Assembly: GCA_016931415.1 (NCBI GenBank)
Contig: JAFGEW010000076.1
Coordinates: 1-64,000, forward strand
Source of the DNA: Verrucomicrobiota bacterium
GTDB taxonomy: Bacteria > Auribacterota > JABMQX01 > JAFGEW01
Direction of reading: 5' to 3'
Length of the DNA: 64,000 nt
Shown here: one piece after another, positions 8,954 to 17,149 of the stretch
How positions within the stretch are numbered: position 1 is the first letter of the stretch
Layout: each line of letters begins with the position of its first letter
Position numbers and translations under genes: made by a program
Notes under the pieces: model-generated
The model's input: the letters and a program-made list of their open reading frames with translations, nothing else
Databases searched by the model: none
Told to the model about the DNA's origin: nothing

Positions 8954-10054
8954 GTGCGATCGGCCGAATGGCGATTCGTGTGTCTATGCATCATCGGGTG
9001 TCTCGCCGTTGCCCAAGCCGGGGCGGCGACCCAATACATGGTGACCGAGCTCCTTGCGCCGTGCACGTATCCGCACCCGCTCTATGCGGACATCGGCGGT
9101 GCAGGCCACGTCGTTGGCGAGTGGTGCGACACCGGCCACTCGCGGAGCTACATCTGGCAAGGCGGTTCATGGACCGATCTCGGCGACCTCGGCGGCGGGG
9201 CGTGCTTCGCGATGGCCATCAACGCCTCGGGCCAGGTGGCCGGCAAGTCGCACATCGATTACGATACCGTGAACGCGTTTCGCTGGGAAGGTGGGGTCAT
9301 GACTCCGCTCGGCACGTTGCCGGGCGCAAGCTACGAGGCGAGTGCAGGGCTTGACATCAACGCCGTCGGCGTTGTCGCCGGTTACTCTTACAGCGCATCG
9401 GGTTACGTGCGCCCGTGCCAGTGGATCGGGACGACGATCTCGGATCTCGGCACGCTTGGCGGCACCGAAGGGATCGCGCGGGGCCTCAACGACCAGGGCG
9501 AGATTGTCGGCAATGCGGACGTCGCTGGCGGCGTCGAGCATGCGTTCCTTTACCTGCCTGTCGCTGCCTATGGGCTCTCAGCCGGGATCAACGATCTCGG
9601 CACTTTCGGGGGCACGTCGAGCAAGGCGCTCCGGATCAACAACCAGGGGCAGATCGTCGGCGGCTCGGTCGACAAGAGCGGTTCCTGGCAGCCGTGGATC
9701 TGGGAGCTTGGCTCCATCACGCCGCTGGGTGGGCTTGGGGGAACCTACACGAGCCCCCAAGACCTGAACAACTCGGGCCTGGTCGTCGGCGGCTCCGGTA
9801 CGGCCTCGGGTGACTGGCACGCCTTCCTTTGGGAGGGCGGCATGATGTGTGACCTGAATGACTCCATCGCCGGCGGCTCGGGGTGGATACTCGAAACCGC
9901 TTGCGGTATAAGCGACTCGGGCTGGATCGTCGGCTACGGCACGCTGGACGGCGAGGCGCGGTGCTTTCTTCTGACGCCCGTACCTGAGCCGGGCCTGTTC
10001 CTCCTGATGGCGCTCGGAGCGGCCGGCCTGTTCGTCAAGGCCAGGAAGGTGTAG
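8954..10054 (+). CDS. PEP-CTERM protein with HAF extracellular repeats
   Basis: A 366-residue exported protein. It starts at a GTG preceded by GGAGGGA. An N-terminal signal peptide (to about residue 25) is followed by about seven HAF-type repeats in which a DLG-TLGG or LGGLGGTY element alternates with AINASGQVAG, GLNDQGEIVG or RINNQGQIVG. The C-terminus is a PEP-CTERM signal: VPEPG, a hydrophobic stretch, then RKV. PEP-CTERM proteins are processed by exosortase at the cell envelope, so an exosortase must be encoded outside this window. The HAF repeats likely form a beta-propeller. The role is unknown. Confidence 0.88.
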   Translation: MRSAEWRFVCLCIIGCLAVAQAGAATQYMVTELLAPCTYPHPLYADIGGAGHVVGEWCDTGHSRSYIWQGGSWTDLGDLGGGACFAMAINASGQVAGKSHIDYDTVNAFRWEGGVMTPLGTLPGASYEASAGLDINAVGVVAGYSYSASGYVRPCQWIGTTISDLGTLGGTEGIARGLNDQGEIVGNADVAGGVEHAFLYLPVAAYGLSAGINDLGTFGGTSSKALRINNQGQIVGGSVDKSGSWQPWIWELGSITPLGGLGGTYTSPQDLNNSGLVVGGSGTASGDWHAFLWEGGMMCDLNDSIAGGSGWILETACGISDSGWIVGYGTLDGEARCFLLTPVPEPGLFLLMALGAAGLFVKARKV

Positions 10055-10248
10055 GCCGGGGGCGCACGGCCCACGCCGGCAAGGACTGCGTCTGGCTGTT
10101 TCCCGACCGGGCGCGGCGCGCAATGCCCAGGCATCCTTGTTACCCTGCTCAAGTGTGCACCTCGACCCGCCGATATCAACGGTGAGAACCTGTATCAGCC
10201 ACCTTGTGTGTGTGCGTGCGGTCGAGCCGCAGCGTTGGAGGCAATACG

Positions 10249-11484
10249 ATGATCTCGCTACATATGGTACGCCGCGCCGGCTTGGTCCTGATGGCGCTTG
10301 CTGTCTGTCTCAGCTCGCTGAGTGCCATGGCCGCCGATGCCCGGTCGCTCTTCCAAAGCGGCAAAGGCCGCCTCGAGGAGGGCAACAGCGACGTTGCGTT
10401 CCTGTACTTCCGCGAGCTCCTGCGCGACTATCCGGACTCACGCTACGCCGTCGAGGCCCATTTCCTGATCGCGCGCTATTACAAGGACACCCGCAACTTC
10501 TTCCAGGCCAATCAGGAACTGCGCGCACACATCAAGGCCTATCCCGACTCGCCCTACATGACCCAGGTGCTCGGGATGCTCGCCGAGCTGGAGGTGGTTG
10601 ACCTGCAGAACCGCGCCCTCAAGTCGATGGAATCGAGCGAGTACCGCGTTGCCAAAGTGCTCTGGGAGGACGTGCTCGCCAAGAACCCCGACAGCGAGAT
10701 CGCCACGCGCAAGCTGGCCGAGTGCGACCGCATCATCGAGCGCATGGACTACCAGAAGCGCCAGCTCGAGAACGAGCGCGAGCGCATCGAGGCCGAGAGC
10801 CGCGCCATCGCCAAACTGCTCGATGACGCGAAGCGCCAGCGCGCCGAAGCCGAACGTATCCGCGCCGAGGCCGAGGAGATGGACAGCCGCACGCGGGAGA
10901 AATACGAGGCCGCTCTCGCCGAGGCCAACCGCCTCAGTGCCGAACTCGAGGAGCGCATCCAGCAGCTCGAGGCCGACCTCAAACTCTGGCGCGACCGCGC
11001 GCGTAAGTACGAGGCCCGCCTGCTCCAGGCCCCCGATATCGGACCGCTCCAAGGCATCGCCGCCGGAGGGAACGCGTCGAAGATCATCTTCGAGGGGGTG
11101 CAGTCCGATCCCTACCCCGAGGCCGGTGAAGAGCAGGTTGCCGGACTCGTCTCCGACGCCTCGCCGTCCATTGTGCTCGTCAACGAGTTCCTCAATCGCG
11201 AGACCAACATGCTCAAAGCCGAGGTCGTTGTCGGCGTAGACCTCGAACGCGCTTGGCCACGCGACGAGCCGCACCTGCTCAAGGTCCGGATCGACTTCAC
11301 CCCGAGCACCGCCGCCGCCGCCTCGACCGTGACGTCGAAGACGATCTACTGCGCCCTCGAGGATATGGACGATGTCGACACGCGCAACCGGGCCTACCGC
11401 AAGAAGCTGATCGTTGCCGTGGACAAGAACACGATTGACACCTATGCGGTGGCCGCGTACTTTGTGAAGAAAACCAAGCCGTGA
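10249..11484 (+). CDS. Exported TPR and coiled-coil protein (BamD/YbgF-like N-terminus)
   Basis: 411 residues with a signal peptide (about 1-27). The next 130 residues look like tetratricopeptide repeats of the outer-membrane-assembly type (GKGRLEEGNSDVAFLYFREL, then YPDSRYAVEAHFLIARYY). Residues about 165-270 form a long, highly charged coiled coil rich in Glu, Arg and Ala. The C-terminal 130 residues are a separate domain I do not recognise. I chose the ATG at 10249 because GGAGG precedes it by 7 bases; an earlier in-frame start at 10204 gives a non-signal-like extension. The protein probably sits in the periplasm or inner face of the outer membrane as a scaffold. Confidence 0.7.
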   Translation: MISLHMVRRAGLVLMALAVCLSSLSAMAADARSLFQSGKGRLEEGNSDVAFLYFRELLRDYPDSRYAVEAHFLIARYYKDTRNFFQANQELRAHIKAYPDSPYMTQVLGMLAELEVVDLQNRALKSMESSEYRVAKVLWEDVLAKNPDSEIATRKLAECDRIIERMDYQKRQLENERERIEAESRAIAKLLDDAKRQRAEAERIRAEAEEMDSRTREKYEAALAEANRLSAELEERIQQLEADLKLWRDRARKYEARLLQAPDIGPLQGIAAGGNASKIIFEGVQSDPYPEAGEEQVAGLVSDASPSIVLVNEFLNRETNMLKAEVVVGVDLERAWPRDEPHLLKVRIDFTPSTAAAASTVTSKTIYCALEDMDDVDTRNRAYRKKLIVAVDKNTIDTYAVAAYFVKKTKP

Positions 11485-11554
11485 CCTCGCGTAGAGCGCG
11501 TCCAATTCTCTGTCCCGTGGAGCCGTTCAGCGAGGCAGAGTTGCCGCTGAGCCG

Positions 11555-12454
11555 ATGATTCCCCTGAAAGACCTCAACCCGACCCGCACGCTGGGGTATC
11601 TGACAATCGCGCTGATCACCCTCAACGTGGTGGTCTTCGTCTGGCAGCTCACCCAGGGCGGGATCGAAGGCGAACTCGTCTTCCAACGCCACGGCATGAT
11701 CCCGAAGTGTTTTCTCTCCCAGGGCGACACCGAAAAGCATGAACAGGCGTTGCGCGAATCCCTGAAGCCTGTGGCAGCGCGGTGGCTCCGCGGAGACAGG
11801 GCTTTCATGGCGCGGGTGCTTCAGCGCGTCCGCGAGGAGGAAGATGGCTTCCGCCCGGGCCCGGAGTGGGGAGATACCATTCTGGAATCGGCCGTCGACA
11901 TCCTGCGTGAAGACGTCGGCCAACGGCACGAACTCTTTACGTTGCTTACGTCGATCTTCATGCACGGCGGCTTGCTCCACCTCCTCGGGAACATGTGGTT
12001 TCTCTGGATCTTCGGCAACAACATCGAAGACGCATGTGGTCGCATCCGTTATCTGGTTTTCTACATGCTCTGCGGGCTGCTCGCCACGGCGGCCCACATC
12101 CTCAGTGCTCCGGACTCGACTGTGCCGACCATCGGCGCCAGCGGCGCCATTTCCGGTGTGCTTGGCGCCTACCTGTTCCTCTATCCCCGTGCCCGCATCC
12201 TGAGCCTGATCCCACTCGGCTTCTTCTACTGGGCGGAGGAAATGCCGGCCTGGGTCTTCCTCGGGGTATGGGCGCTCATTCAGTGGGTCAGCGGCCTGAG
12301 CACATTGCGCAGCCAGGCAACAACCGGCACGGCCTGGTTCGCCCACATCGGCGGTTTCTGTGCCGGCCTTCTACTCATCTACGTCTTCCGCCGTCGCCGA
12401 CAGCGTGCGCCCGCCATGATGGACTACGATCTGGACCCCGTCGAATGGGAGTAG
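11555..12454 (+). CDS. Rhomboid-family intramembrane serine protease
   Basis: A 299-residue polytopic membrane protein. The catalytic pair is visible: serine in IGASGAISG and histidine in WFAHIGGF, with the conserved HGGLLHLLGNMWFLWIFG helix before them (Asn in LGNMW). A hydrophobic helix sits at about residues 12-33, before a 90-residue soluble insertion between the first helix and the HGG helix. Rhomboids cleave transmembrane segments of partner proteins. The neighbours are exported TPR proteins, so no substrate can be inferred. The ribosome binding site is weak. Confidence 0.92.
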   Translation: MIPLKDLNPTRTLGYLTIALITLNVVVFVWQLTQGGIEGELVFQRHGMIPKCFLSQGDTEKHEQALRESLKPVAARWLRGDRAFMARVLQRVREEEDGFRPGPEWGDTILESAVDILREDVGQRHELFTLLTSIFMHGGLLHLLGNMWFLWIFGNNIEDACGRIRYLVFYMLCGLLATAAHILSAPDSTVPTIGASGAISGVLGAYLFLYPRARILSLIPLGFFYWAEEMPAWVFLGVWALIQWVSGLSTLRSQATTGTAWFAHIGGFCAGLLLIYVFRRRRQRAPAMMDYDLDPVEWE

Positions 12455-12585
12455 TCGGCCGTTCCTGAGCGAACGCCGATTCCTAAGAGAGGCAAGGCAA
12501 GGGCCGCGACAGATAGCGCTACCCATCTCTCGACGTTGAACACGCGGGACCCGGTCTGCGTTCTAGTGCTATGAGGTTCTGCAAT

Positions 12586-14001
12586 ATGAGGTCATCGCCC
12601 GCCCGACAGGGGATCGCGGCTCTCGCCGTGCTGGTCGCGCTGCTGGCGACAACCGAATGCCTTGCCTCGGAAGCACTTACGTACAATAACGCCGGCGTCG
12701 AGGCGCTCGATGCGGGCGACTACGAGACCGCGATCCGCTCGTTACGCGCCGCGCTCGATCTCGAGCCCGGCGACCAGACCATCCGGCGTAACCTGACGAC
12801 GGCGTACAACAACTACGGTGTCACCTTGCTCGAGGGCGGCGACTTCCAGAGCGCCGTGGCGGCGCTCAAGGCAGGCCTCGATATCGCCCCCAACGACGAG
12901 CAGGCTCTCTCCAACCTCGCGCGCGCCTACAACAGCCGTGGCGTCGCCCTGATCGACGCTGAGAACTACACGGCGGCCGAAAGCTACCTGCTCGAGGCAA
13001 TTCGCCACCAGCCGGCCGAGCCGGTGTTTCGCGCCAATCTCTCGGTGGCCATGACGCACTACGCGCGCGCCTTCTACGACGCCCACGACCGCGGCATGGC
13101 TTTCCTCAAGCTACGCGAGGCGCTTCAGTATGACCCGCAGAACACGGGCGCCATGGTCCTGCTCAGCCAGATCTGCTACGAGCGCCAGGAGCTTGGCTGG
13201 GCCCTTTACTACCTGCGCGCCGCCCGGCAACTCGAGCCCCAACGCCTTGCCAGTCTTGCGAAGCGTATCGCCCAGCTCGAACATGAGGCCGGTGTCGAGG
13301 GCGCCTTTGAGCACCAGGACCACGGTGTGTTCGATATTCGTTACGATAAGGGCCTCAAGAACCTCGACCTCAAGGCCTTGCGCGCGCACCTGAGCGACGC
13401 CTACTACACCGTCGGCGGCGCCTTCGGCTACTACCCCCGGCAGAAAATCATCGTCATCGTCTACGAACCCGAGGACTTCGCGCGCCTGCGCTCGCAGCCC
13501 GACTGGGTCAGCGGCTTCTACGACGGCAAGATCCGCGTCCCCTCCGACGGCACGCGGAGCGCCGCCGACTTCCGGCGCCTCATCCGGCACGAGTATACGC
13601 ATGCCGTGGTCGGAGCGCTCTCCAAAGACAAGTGCGCGGTCTGGCTCAACGAGGGGCTGGCCAAGCTCATGGAGTACTGGGGCGACCGCGCCCAAGGGAA
13701 CGGCATGCCGATGCCGCTGCTGAAGGAACGGCTACGCACGGGCACCTGGATGTCGTTTGCCGACCTCCAGGGCGAGTTCCTCAAAATCGAAGGCCGCGAC
13801 GCCGTCGCCCTGGCCTACGAGGAGTCCTACACGATCGCCGCCTACCTCCTCGATACCTACGGCATGTGGAAAGTCAAGCGCATGCTCGCCGGATATGCCG
13901 CCGGCGACGACACCCCCACCATCCTCGCCCGCGAGTTGCGCCGCACGCCCGAACAGTTCGAGCAGGACTGGCTCCGCGCGCTCAAACGCCAGTTCCGCTG
14001 A
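12586..14001 (+). CDS. Exported TPR protein with peptidase-MA metalloprotease domain
   Basis: 471 residues with a signal peptide ending near CLA. Four or five TPR motifs follow (YNNAGVEALDAGDYETAI type, roughly residues 25-215). The C-terminal half has the zinc motif HEYTH at 335-339 followed about 17 residues later by WLNEGLA, whose glutamate would be the third ligand, the pattern of peptidase MA-like gluzincins. I prefer the ATG at 12586, which has GAGG 9 bases upstream; another ATG lies at 12571. It is similar in plan to the protein at 36269-39772 and to the degenerate one at 51856-55809. Confidence 0.8.
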   Translation: MRSSPARQGIAALAVLVALLATTECLASEALTYNNAGVEALDAGDYETAIRSLRAALDLEPGDQTIRRNLTTAYNNYGVTLLEGGDFQSAVAALKAGLDIAPNDEQALSNLARAYNSRGVALIDAENYTAAESYLLEAIRHQPAEPVFRANLSVAMTHYARAFYDAHDRGMAFLKLREALQYDPQNTGAMVLLSQICYERQELGWALYYLRAARQLEPQRLASLAKRIAQLEHEAGVEGAFEHQDHGVFDIRYDKGLKNLDLKALRAHLSDAYYTVGGAFGYYPRQKIIVIVYEPEDFARLRSQPDWVSGFYDGKIRVPSDGTRSAADFRRLIRHEYTHAVVGALSKDKCAVWLNEGLAKLMEYWGDRAQGNGMPMPLLKERLRTGTWMSFADLQGEFLKIEGRDAVALAYEESYTIAAYLLDTYGMWKVKRMLAGYAAGDDTPTILARELRRTPEQFEQDWLRALKRQFR

Positions 14002-14190
14002 GCCTCCTCTCGCACGTCCCCAGCCCGCTTCGTGTCCGCCCCTCCTGGGCAGGTTCACTTGAGCACCTCCCGGATCGGGCGCTTCCCGGTGGAAGCCCAG
14101 ATACTGCCGCCCACCTTTCTCCGGGAACCTGTGCTCTGAACGATCTCATCCTTCCCTGCTGGACCCTGGAAACCAGCGGTCCGAAAGGTT

Positions 14191-14396
14191 CTCGCACTTT
14201 TTTGGTTGCCGGATTCCGCCCGGTTTTCTTTGTGCGAGTGTCAGGGGTTCGAAAGTAGCATCGCTTATCACTCCGAGTCGCGCTCGGAGATAAGGGGGGT
14301 TACGAAAGACTCGTAACAAGTCTCTACAACCTCATCCTTTTCGCAAGGCAAGCCGACCCGATACCCTAAACCCTTCCCGGCTTGCCTTCTTTTTTG
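14191..14396 (+). ncRNA. Candidate structured RNA A, ending in an intrinsic terminator
   Basis: Four successive inverted repeats are visible: 14191-14197 with 14232-14238 (7 bp); 14264-14277 with 14283-14294 (12 bp with a 2-base bulge, loop TCGCG); 14299-14305 with 14311-14317 (7 bp, loop AAGAC); and 14345-14355 with 14378-14388 (11 bp) followed by six T. The last is a good Rho-independent terminator. No protein frame fits, so a transcript ending here would be noncoding. It does not match the signature motifs of RNase P RNA, tmRNA or SRP RNA. The 5' end and promoter are not defined. Confidence 0.35.
14345..14396 (+). terminator. Rho-independent terminator-like hairpin
   Basis: Arms 14345-14355 and 14378-14388 pair perfectly over 11 bp. 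The run CTTTTTTG follows at once. The 22-base loop is longer than usual. The nearest upstream gene ends 344 bases away, so it either terminates a long 3' UTR or an independent RNA. Confidence 0.6.
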
Positions 14397-14819
14397 TCTC
14401 GACGAGGGCGCCGTGCACGCACTTGCGTGACGCGCTGATGTCCGCGCAGCGATCACGCTGAGCACGCAGAAAGAGAAGACGCTTTTTGCCCTTTGTGCCC
14501 GTCGTGGTGGGTCCCTCAATGCCTGCCTTGGGGTATTGCTGTGCGAGGAGTGGCTTCGTGCTGTCTGTGTCCTCCGTGATGAGTCTCTGACTCTGTGTCC
14601 GGCGACATTGCCTGGGCAGGGTCCAGGGACCTCTATCCTTAGGCCGCCGCATCTCAACCATCACGCGAGACTGGTCGGCGTAGCGTGGTTGTATACTCGG
14701 TGTTACGCGATTTTCCGGTTGCGTAGTGCGCGGTCTGTTTCGTTGTGTTAGTGTAATAATGTGCTGCGTGTCGGCGTATGCGGCGAGTAAACGTCGGCCG
14801 CAAGAGTCCTAGTCTCCGG

Positions 14820-14967
14820 TCGTGGGGCAGGGGACCGCGTGCTGGAGCACGATTCGATAGGATTCTCGCCTGTGTCTTGCCAAGCATGACCAAGATCCTA
14901 TCGACTACGGGGCAGGTCGAGTTCGAACCCCTACAAATGCTTCCCTCTCGGCCTGCCTTCTTCTTTG
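14820..14967 (+). ncRNA. Candidate structured RNA B, related at its 3' end to A
   Basis: Inverted repeats: GTGCT/AGCAC at 14839-14850; a 9-bp perfect pair at 14855-14863 with 14895-14903; and an 11-bp pair (one G-U) at 14911-14921 with 14947-14957, followed by TTCTTCTTTG. The last 40 bases resemble those of candidate A: both contain CCCTA, CTTCCC, then GGC-TGCCTTCTT. This suggests two diverged copies of one element. A GTTCGAAC in the loop resembles a tRNA T-loop, but no tRNA can be folded around it. Confidence 0.3.
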
Positions 14968-15111
14968 CCCGCATGACATGCGGCTGCCTGCGATCCAGAG
15001 CCGCACCCGACGCACCCGTACGAGGAAGAGCGTTTTCCTGCACATGACCAACAGGAGCGACTGGCTCGACAGGACGGAACTCCCTCAGAAGGAATTCTGT
15101 TGATCCTTTCC

Positions 15112-15134
15112 AACAGGATTCTGCCGATCCTGTT
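15112..15134. repeat. Short inverted repeat (AACAGGAT / ATCCTGTT)
   Basis: An 8-bp perfect stem with a 7-base loop, sitting 27 bases before the MGMT gene. A related CAGGAT / ATCCTG pair occurs at 58168-58203, so this may be a dispersed intergenic repeat. Confidence 0.4.
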
Positions 15135-15160
15135 CATCCTGCTCCACGAGGATCCAGAGC

Positions 15161-15721
15161 ATGGACAACCTCCGCGCTTTCGACATCGTCATCGCAGACC
15201 GCAGTCTCGTCCTGCGCGCCGGCAACCTTCTTGTGGTTGCCCACCACGACGGAAAGGCCCTGCATCGGCTCGAACTGCGCAGCACGGACGTGTCGCCCGT
15301 GAAAGATCGGCACGGCATGGAACGGGTGGCATCGCGGCAAGCGCGGCCGACGTGTCCGATCGAGGAGACTCTGCTCGACGAGATGCGCCGTTACTTCGGC
15401 GGCGAGCGCGTGAGGTTCAGCATTCCGCTGGCCGATGTGCCGGCGACCGTGTTCCAGCGCGCCGTGTGGGATGCCCTGCTCGCCATCCCCTACGGCGAGA
15501 CGCGCAGCTACAGCGCCGTCGCGCGCGCCATCGGCAAGCCCAACGCCGCCCGTGCCGTCGGCGCCGCCTGCGGCGCCAACCCCATCCCCATCATTATCCC
15601 CTGCCACCGCGTCATCGCTGAGGATGGCGGCCTCGGCGGCTACTCGGCCAGCCTCAAATGGAAGCTTGCAGGGCTTGTGCTGGAGGGGGCTAGACTGGGT
15701 AGGCAGAGGCAGCCGGGCTGA
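15161..15721 (+). CDS. ogt: Methylated-DNA-[protein]-cysteine S-methyltransferase (Ogt/MGMT)
   Basis: Repairs O6-alkylguanine by transferring the alkyl group to its own cysteine. 186 residues. The active site is PCHRVIAEDG near residue 150, preceded by the helix-turn-helix region with ARAVGAACGANP, and followed by GGYSASLKWKLAGLVLEG. The N-terminal about 65 residues form the usual less conserved ribonuclease-H-like domain. It stands alone at the left edge of the accessory island. A decayed second copy of an MGMT C-terminus lies at 20495-20614. Confidence 0.93.
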   Translation: MDNLRAFDIVIADRSLVLRAGNLLVVAHHDGKALHRLELRSTDVSPVKDRHGMERVASRQARPTCPIEETLLDEMRRYFGGERVRFSIPLADVPATVFQRAVWDALLAIPYGETRSYSAVARAIGKPNAARAVGAACGANPIPIIIPCHRVIAEDGGLGGYSASLKWKLAGLVLEGARLGRQRQPG

Positions 15722-16327
15722 CGTAATCTGGTGTGATCGAGGCTCGGGCGTGCCCAGGGTGAACCGGGTTGGCGCGGTGTCTGCGATCCGCCGAGCAGAC
15801 CGGCCCTAGGCACTAAGATCACGAGCTCCCTGCCCGGACAAGGGGCGCATCCTGTGGACGCACCGCTGACAGAGCGGGTGCCCCTCCACAAGATCACTCG
15901 ATCGGCTGTCTGTCTGGCGCCAGTGACGGTCGACGACCCCGCATTGTCCGAAAACCCGCACTTGACGCGTAGCCGAGAGGGATCCACAATGACTGGCAAT
16001 TGTGAAGGAGCACGTGTCGAGGAGACGGAACGGCCAATGGGCGCATGCTTCTGCGCGGCTCCCAAGAGGTAGCGCGGTCTGCGGCCCCAGTCAGGCTGCG
16101 CTGGCGATGCGCTGGGCGTCGCCGCCTGTTCCCGGAGGTATGGGAATGCACTCGATGACAGCACACTCTTGCCACATCCAGAACCAGCATGCTGGCGAAC
16201 CACGCGAAAGCGACTCGACGCAGTGTCCCTGGCTGTCCTGGCCGTTAGGGCGACTTCCTTTGCCGTAGCACAGGGCCTGTCTCAGCGCGTGGACGCCGAA
16301 CGTACGCATGCCCCCGAGAAGGGCCTT
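15722..16327. other. Intergenic region left of the island operon
   Basis: About 600 bases between the MGMT gene and the three-gene operon. I find no convincing gene. A 12-base perfect palindrome, CCAGCATGCTGG, lies at 16184-16195, about 130 bases before the first operon gene; it could be an operator. An in-frame extension of that gene back to 16169 is open, but its residues do not look like folded protein. Confidence 0.5.
16184..16195. promoter_or_regulatory. 12-base palindrome, possible operator
   Basis: CCAGCATGCTGG is perfectly self-complementary and lies upstream of the three-gene operon starting at 16328. Only position and symmetry support a regulatory role. Confidence 0.25.
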
Positions 16328-17149
16328 ATGACGACGTCTTGTGATACCGAAAGGGTCAATGCCGTGAAAGACCAGAGCATCACAACCTACCCCGTGCGCG
16401 AGATCATCTTCAGATTTGAGATGTCACCGACTACTGAGTTCGCGGGCAAGGCACCGAACATACAACCGCATTTCGACCAGTACCTGAGTTCCCATCATTC
16501 CACCCGGAAAAAGCCCTGTTTTCTGGCCGCCCCGAAACTGCGAGCCAAATACCCGCCCAGTGGTGCCACGGATGAGCCCATTCGGTTCGACCTCATCAAT
16601 GAGACCGGCTTCCAGCTTCAGGCTCTCAATGGCCGAGTCGTTGGGGCAATGTCGCCGGGGGGGGATTGGTCTCGCTTCGTTGTGGTGTCGGACTACCTTC
16701 TGGCAGCCTATCAGCAAGCCTGTGGCGATCCAGAGCCACGGGATTTCCTGGTTGATGTCCGGTCAGTTCTGAAGCTCAAGGGCAGCAGGAACTACGAAGC
16801 CTTGCTCAAGATCGTACCTAGCGTCTACCCGCCAAAGGGGTGCTTCCTCCCCATAGCAGACGTGGCGAAGAGGTCCAAGGCTCGCGTTCAGCCAGAACGT
16901 CTCGACGTTACCTTCACAGTCAATGTGGGGCGAGTTGAGTTCATATACGACATACAGGCACCGGCCAACGACGATCACACATTGCTGTGGCTGGATCTCA
17001 GATGCCGGAGCCCTCAGGAGGAGTACGCAACCAAGGATGTCTTCTCCCTGGCAGCGGTGGAGCCATTCCTGAGGCAAGGCCTTGCAGTATATGAGAAACT
17101 CGTGAGCGGCCTGGAGGTGGAGGCAGGCGTACATGCTTTCGAGGAGTGA
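16328..17149 (+). CDS. Unknown protein, first gene of the ParA/HD operon
   Basis: 273 residues, no signal peptide or membrane segment. I do not recognise it with confidence. The opening YPVREIIFRFEM, a central NGRVVGAMSPGGDWSRF segment and the end VEPFLRQGLAVYEKLVSGL recall the sporadic TIGR04255 family, which also begins with a strand of the form EAIFEIRF and ends in a helix near an F-x-LI motif; this is only a resemblance. The ATG at 16328 follows a GA-rich stretch (GAGAAGGG). Its 3' end overlaps the ATPase gene by 17 bases, so the two are translated together. Codon use is less GC-biased than in neighbouring core genes, which fits acquisition. Confidence 0.6.
   Translation: MTTSCDTERVNAVKDQSITTYPVREIIFRFEMSPTTEFAGKAPNIQPHFDQYLSSHHSTRKKPCFLAAPKLRAKYPPSGATDEPIRFDLINETGFQLQALNGRVVGAMSPGGDWSRFVVVSDYLLAAYQQACGDPEPRDFLVDVRSVLKLKGSRNYEALLKIVPSVYPPKGCFLPIADVAKRSKARVQPERLDVTFTVNVGRVEFIYDIQAPANDDHTLLWLDLRCRSPQEEYATKDVFSLAAVEPFLRQGLAVYEKLVSGLEVEAGVHAFEE

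Larger units (their letters stand above)
14002..15160. other. Gene-free stretch with several hairpins
   Basis: About 1.16 kb without a credible protein gene. Frames open here have no domain or codon character. It contains two hairpin-rich segments (14191-14396 and 14820-14967, listed separately), degenerate repeats of CTCTGTG/CTCCGTG type around 14430-14610, and an inverted repeat at 15112-15134. The base composition is visibly lower in GC than that of the surrounding genes around 14690-14780. Confidence 0.6.

Noticed and set aside
14268-14657. Minus-strand frame of 129 codons
   Set aside because: It covers hairpins and low-complexity repeats, has no domain and no ribosome binding site.
14911-14957. 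tRNA-like T-loop (GTTCGAAC)
   Set aside because: No matching acceptor, D or anticodon arms can be built around it; the bases instead form an 11-bp hairpin with a T-rich tail.
16169-16327. Longer N-terminus of the first island gene
   Set aside because: The 53 extra residues look like translated noncoding sequence, and a better start follows at 16328.
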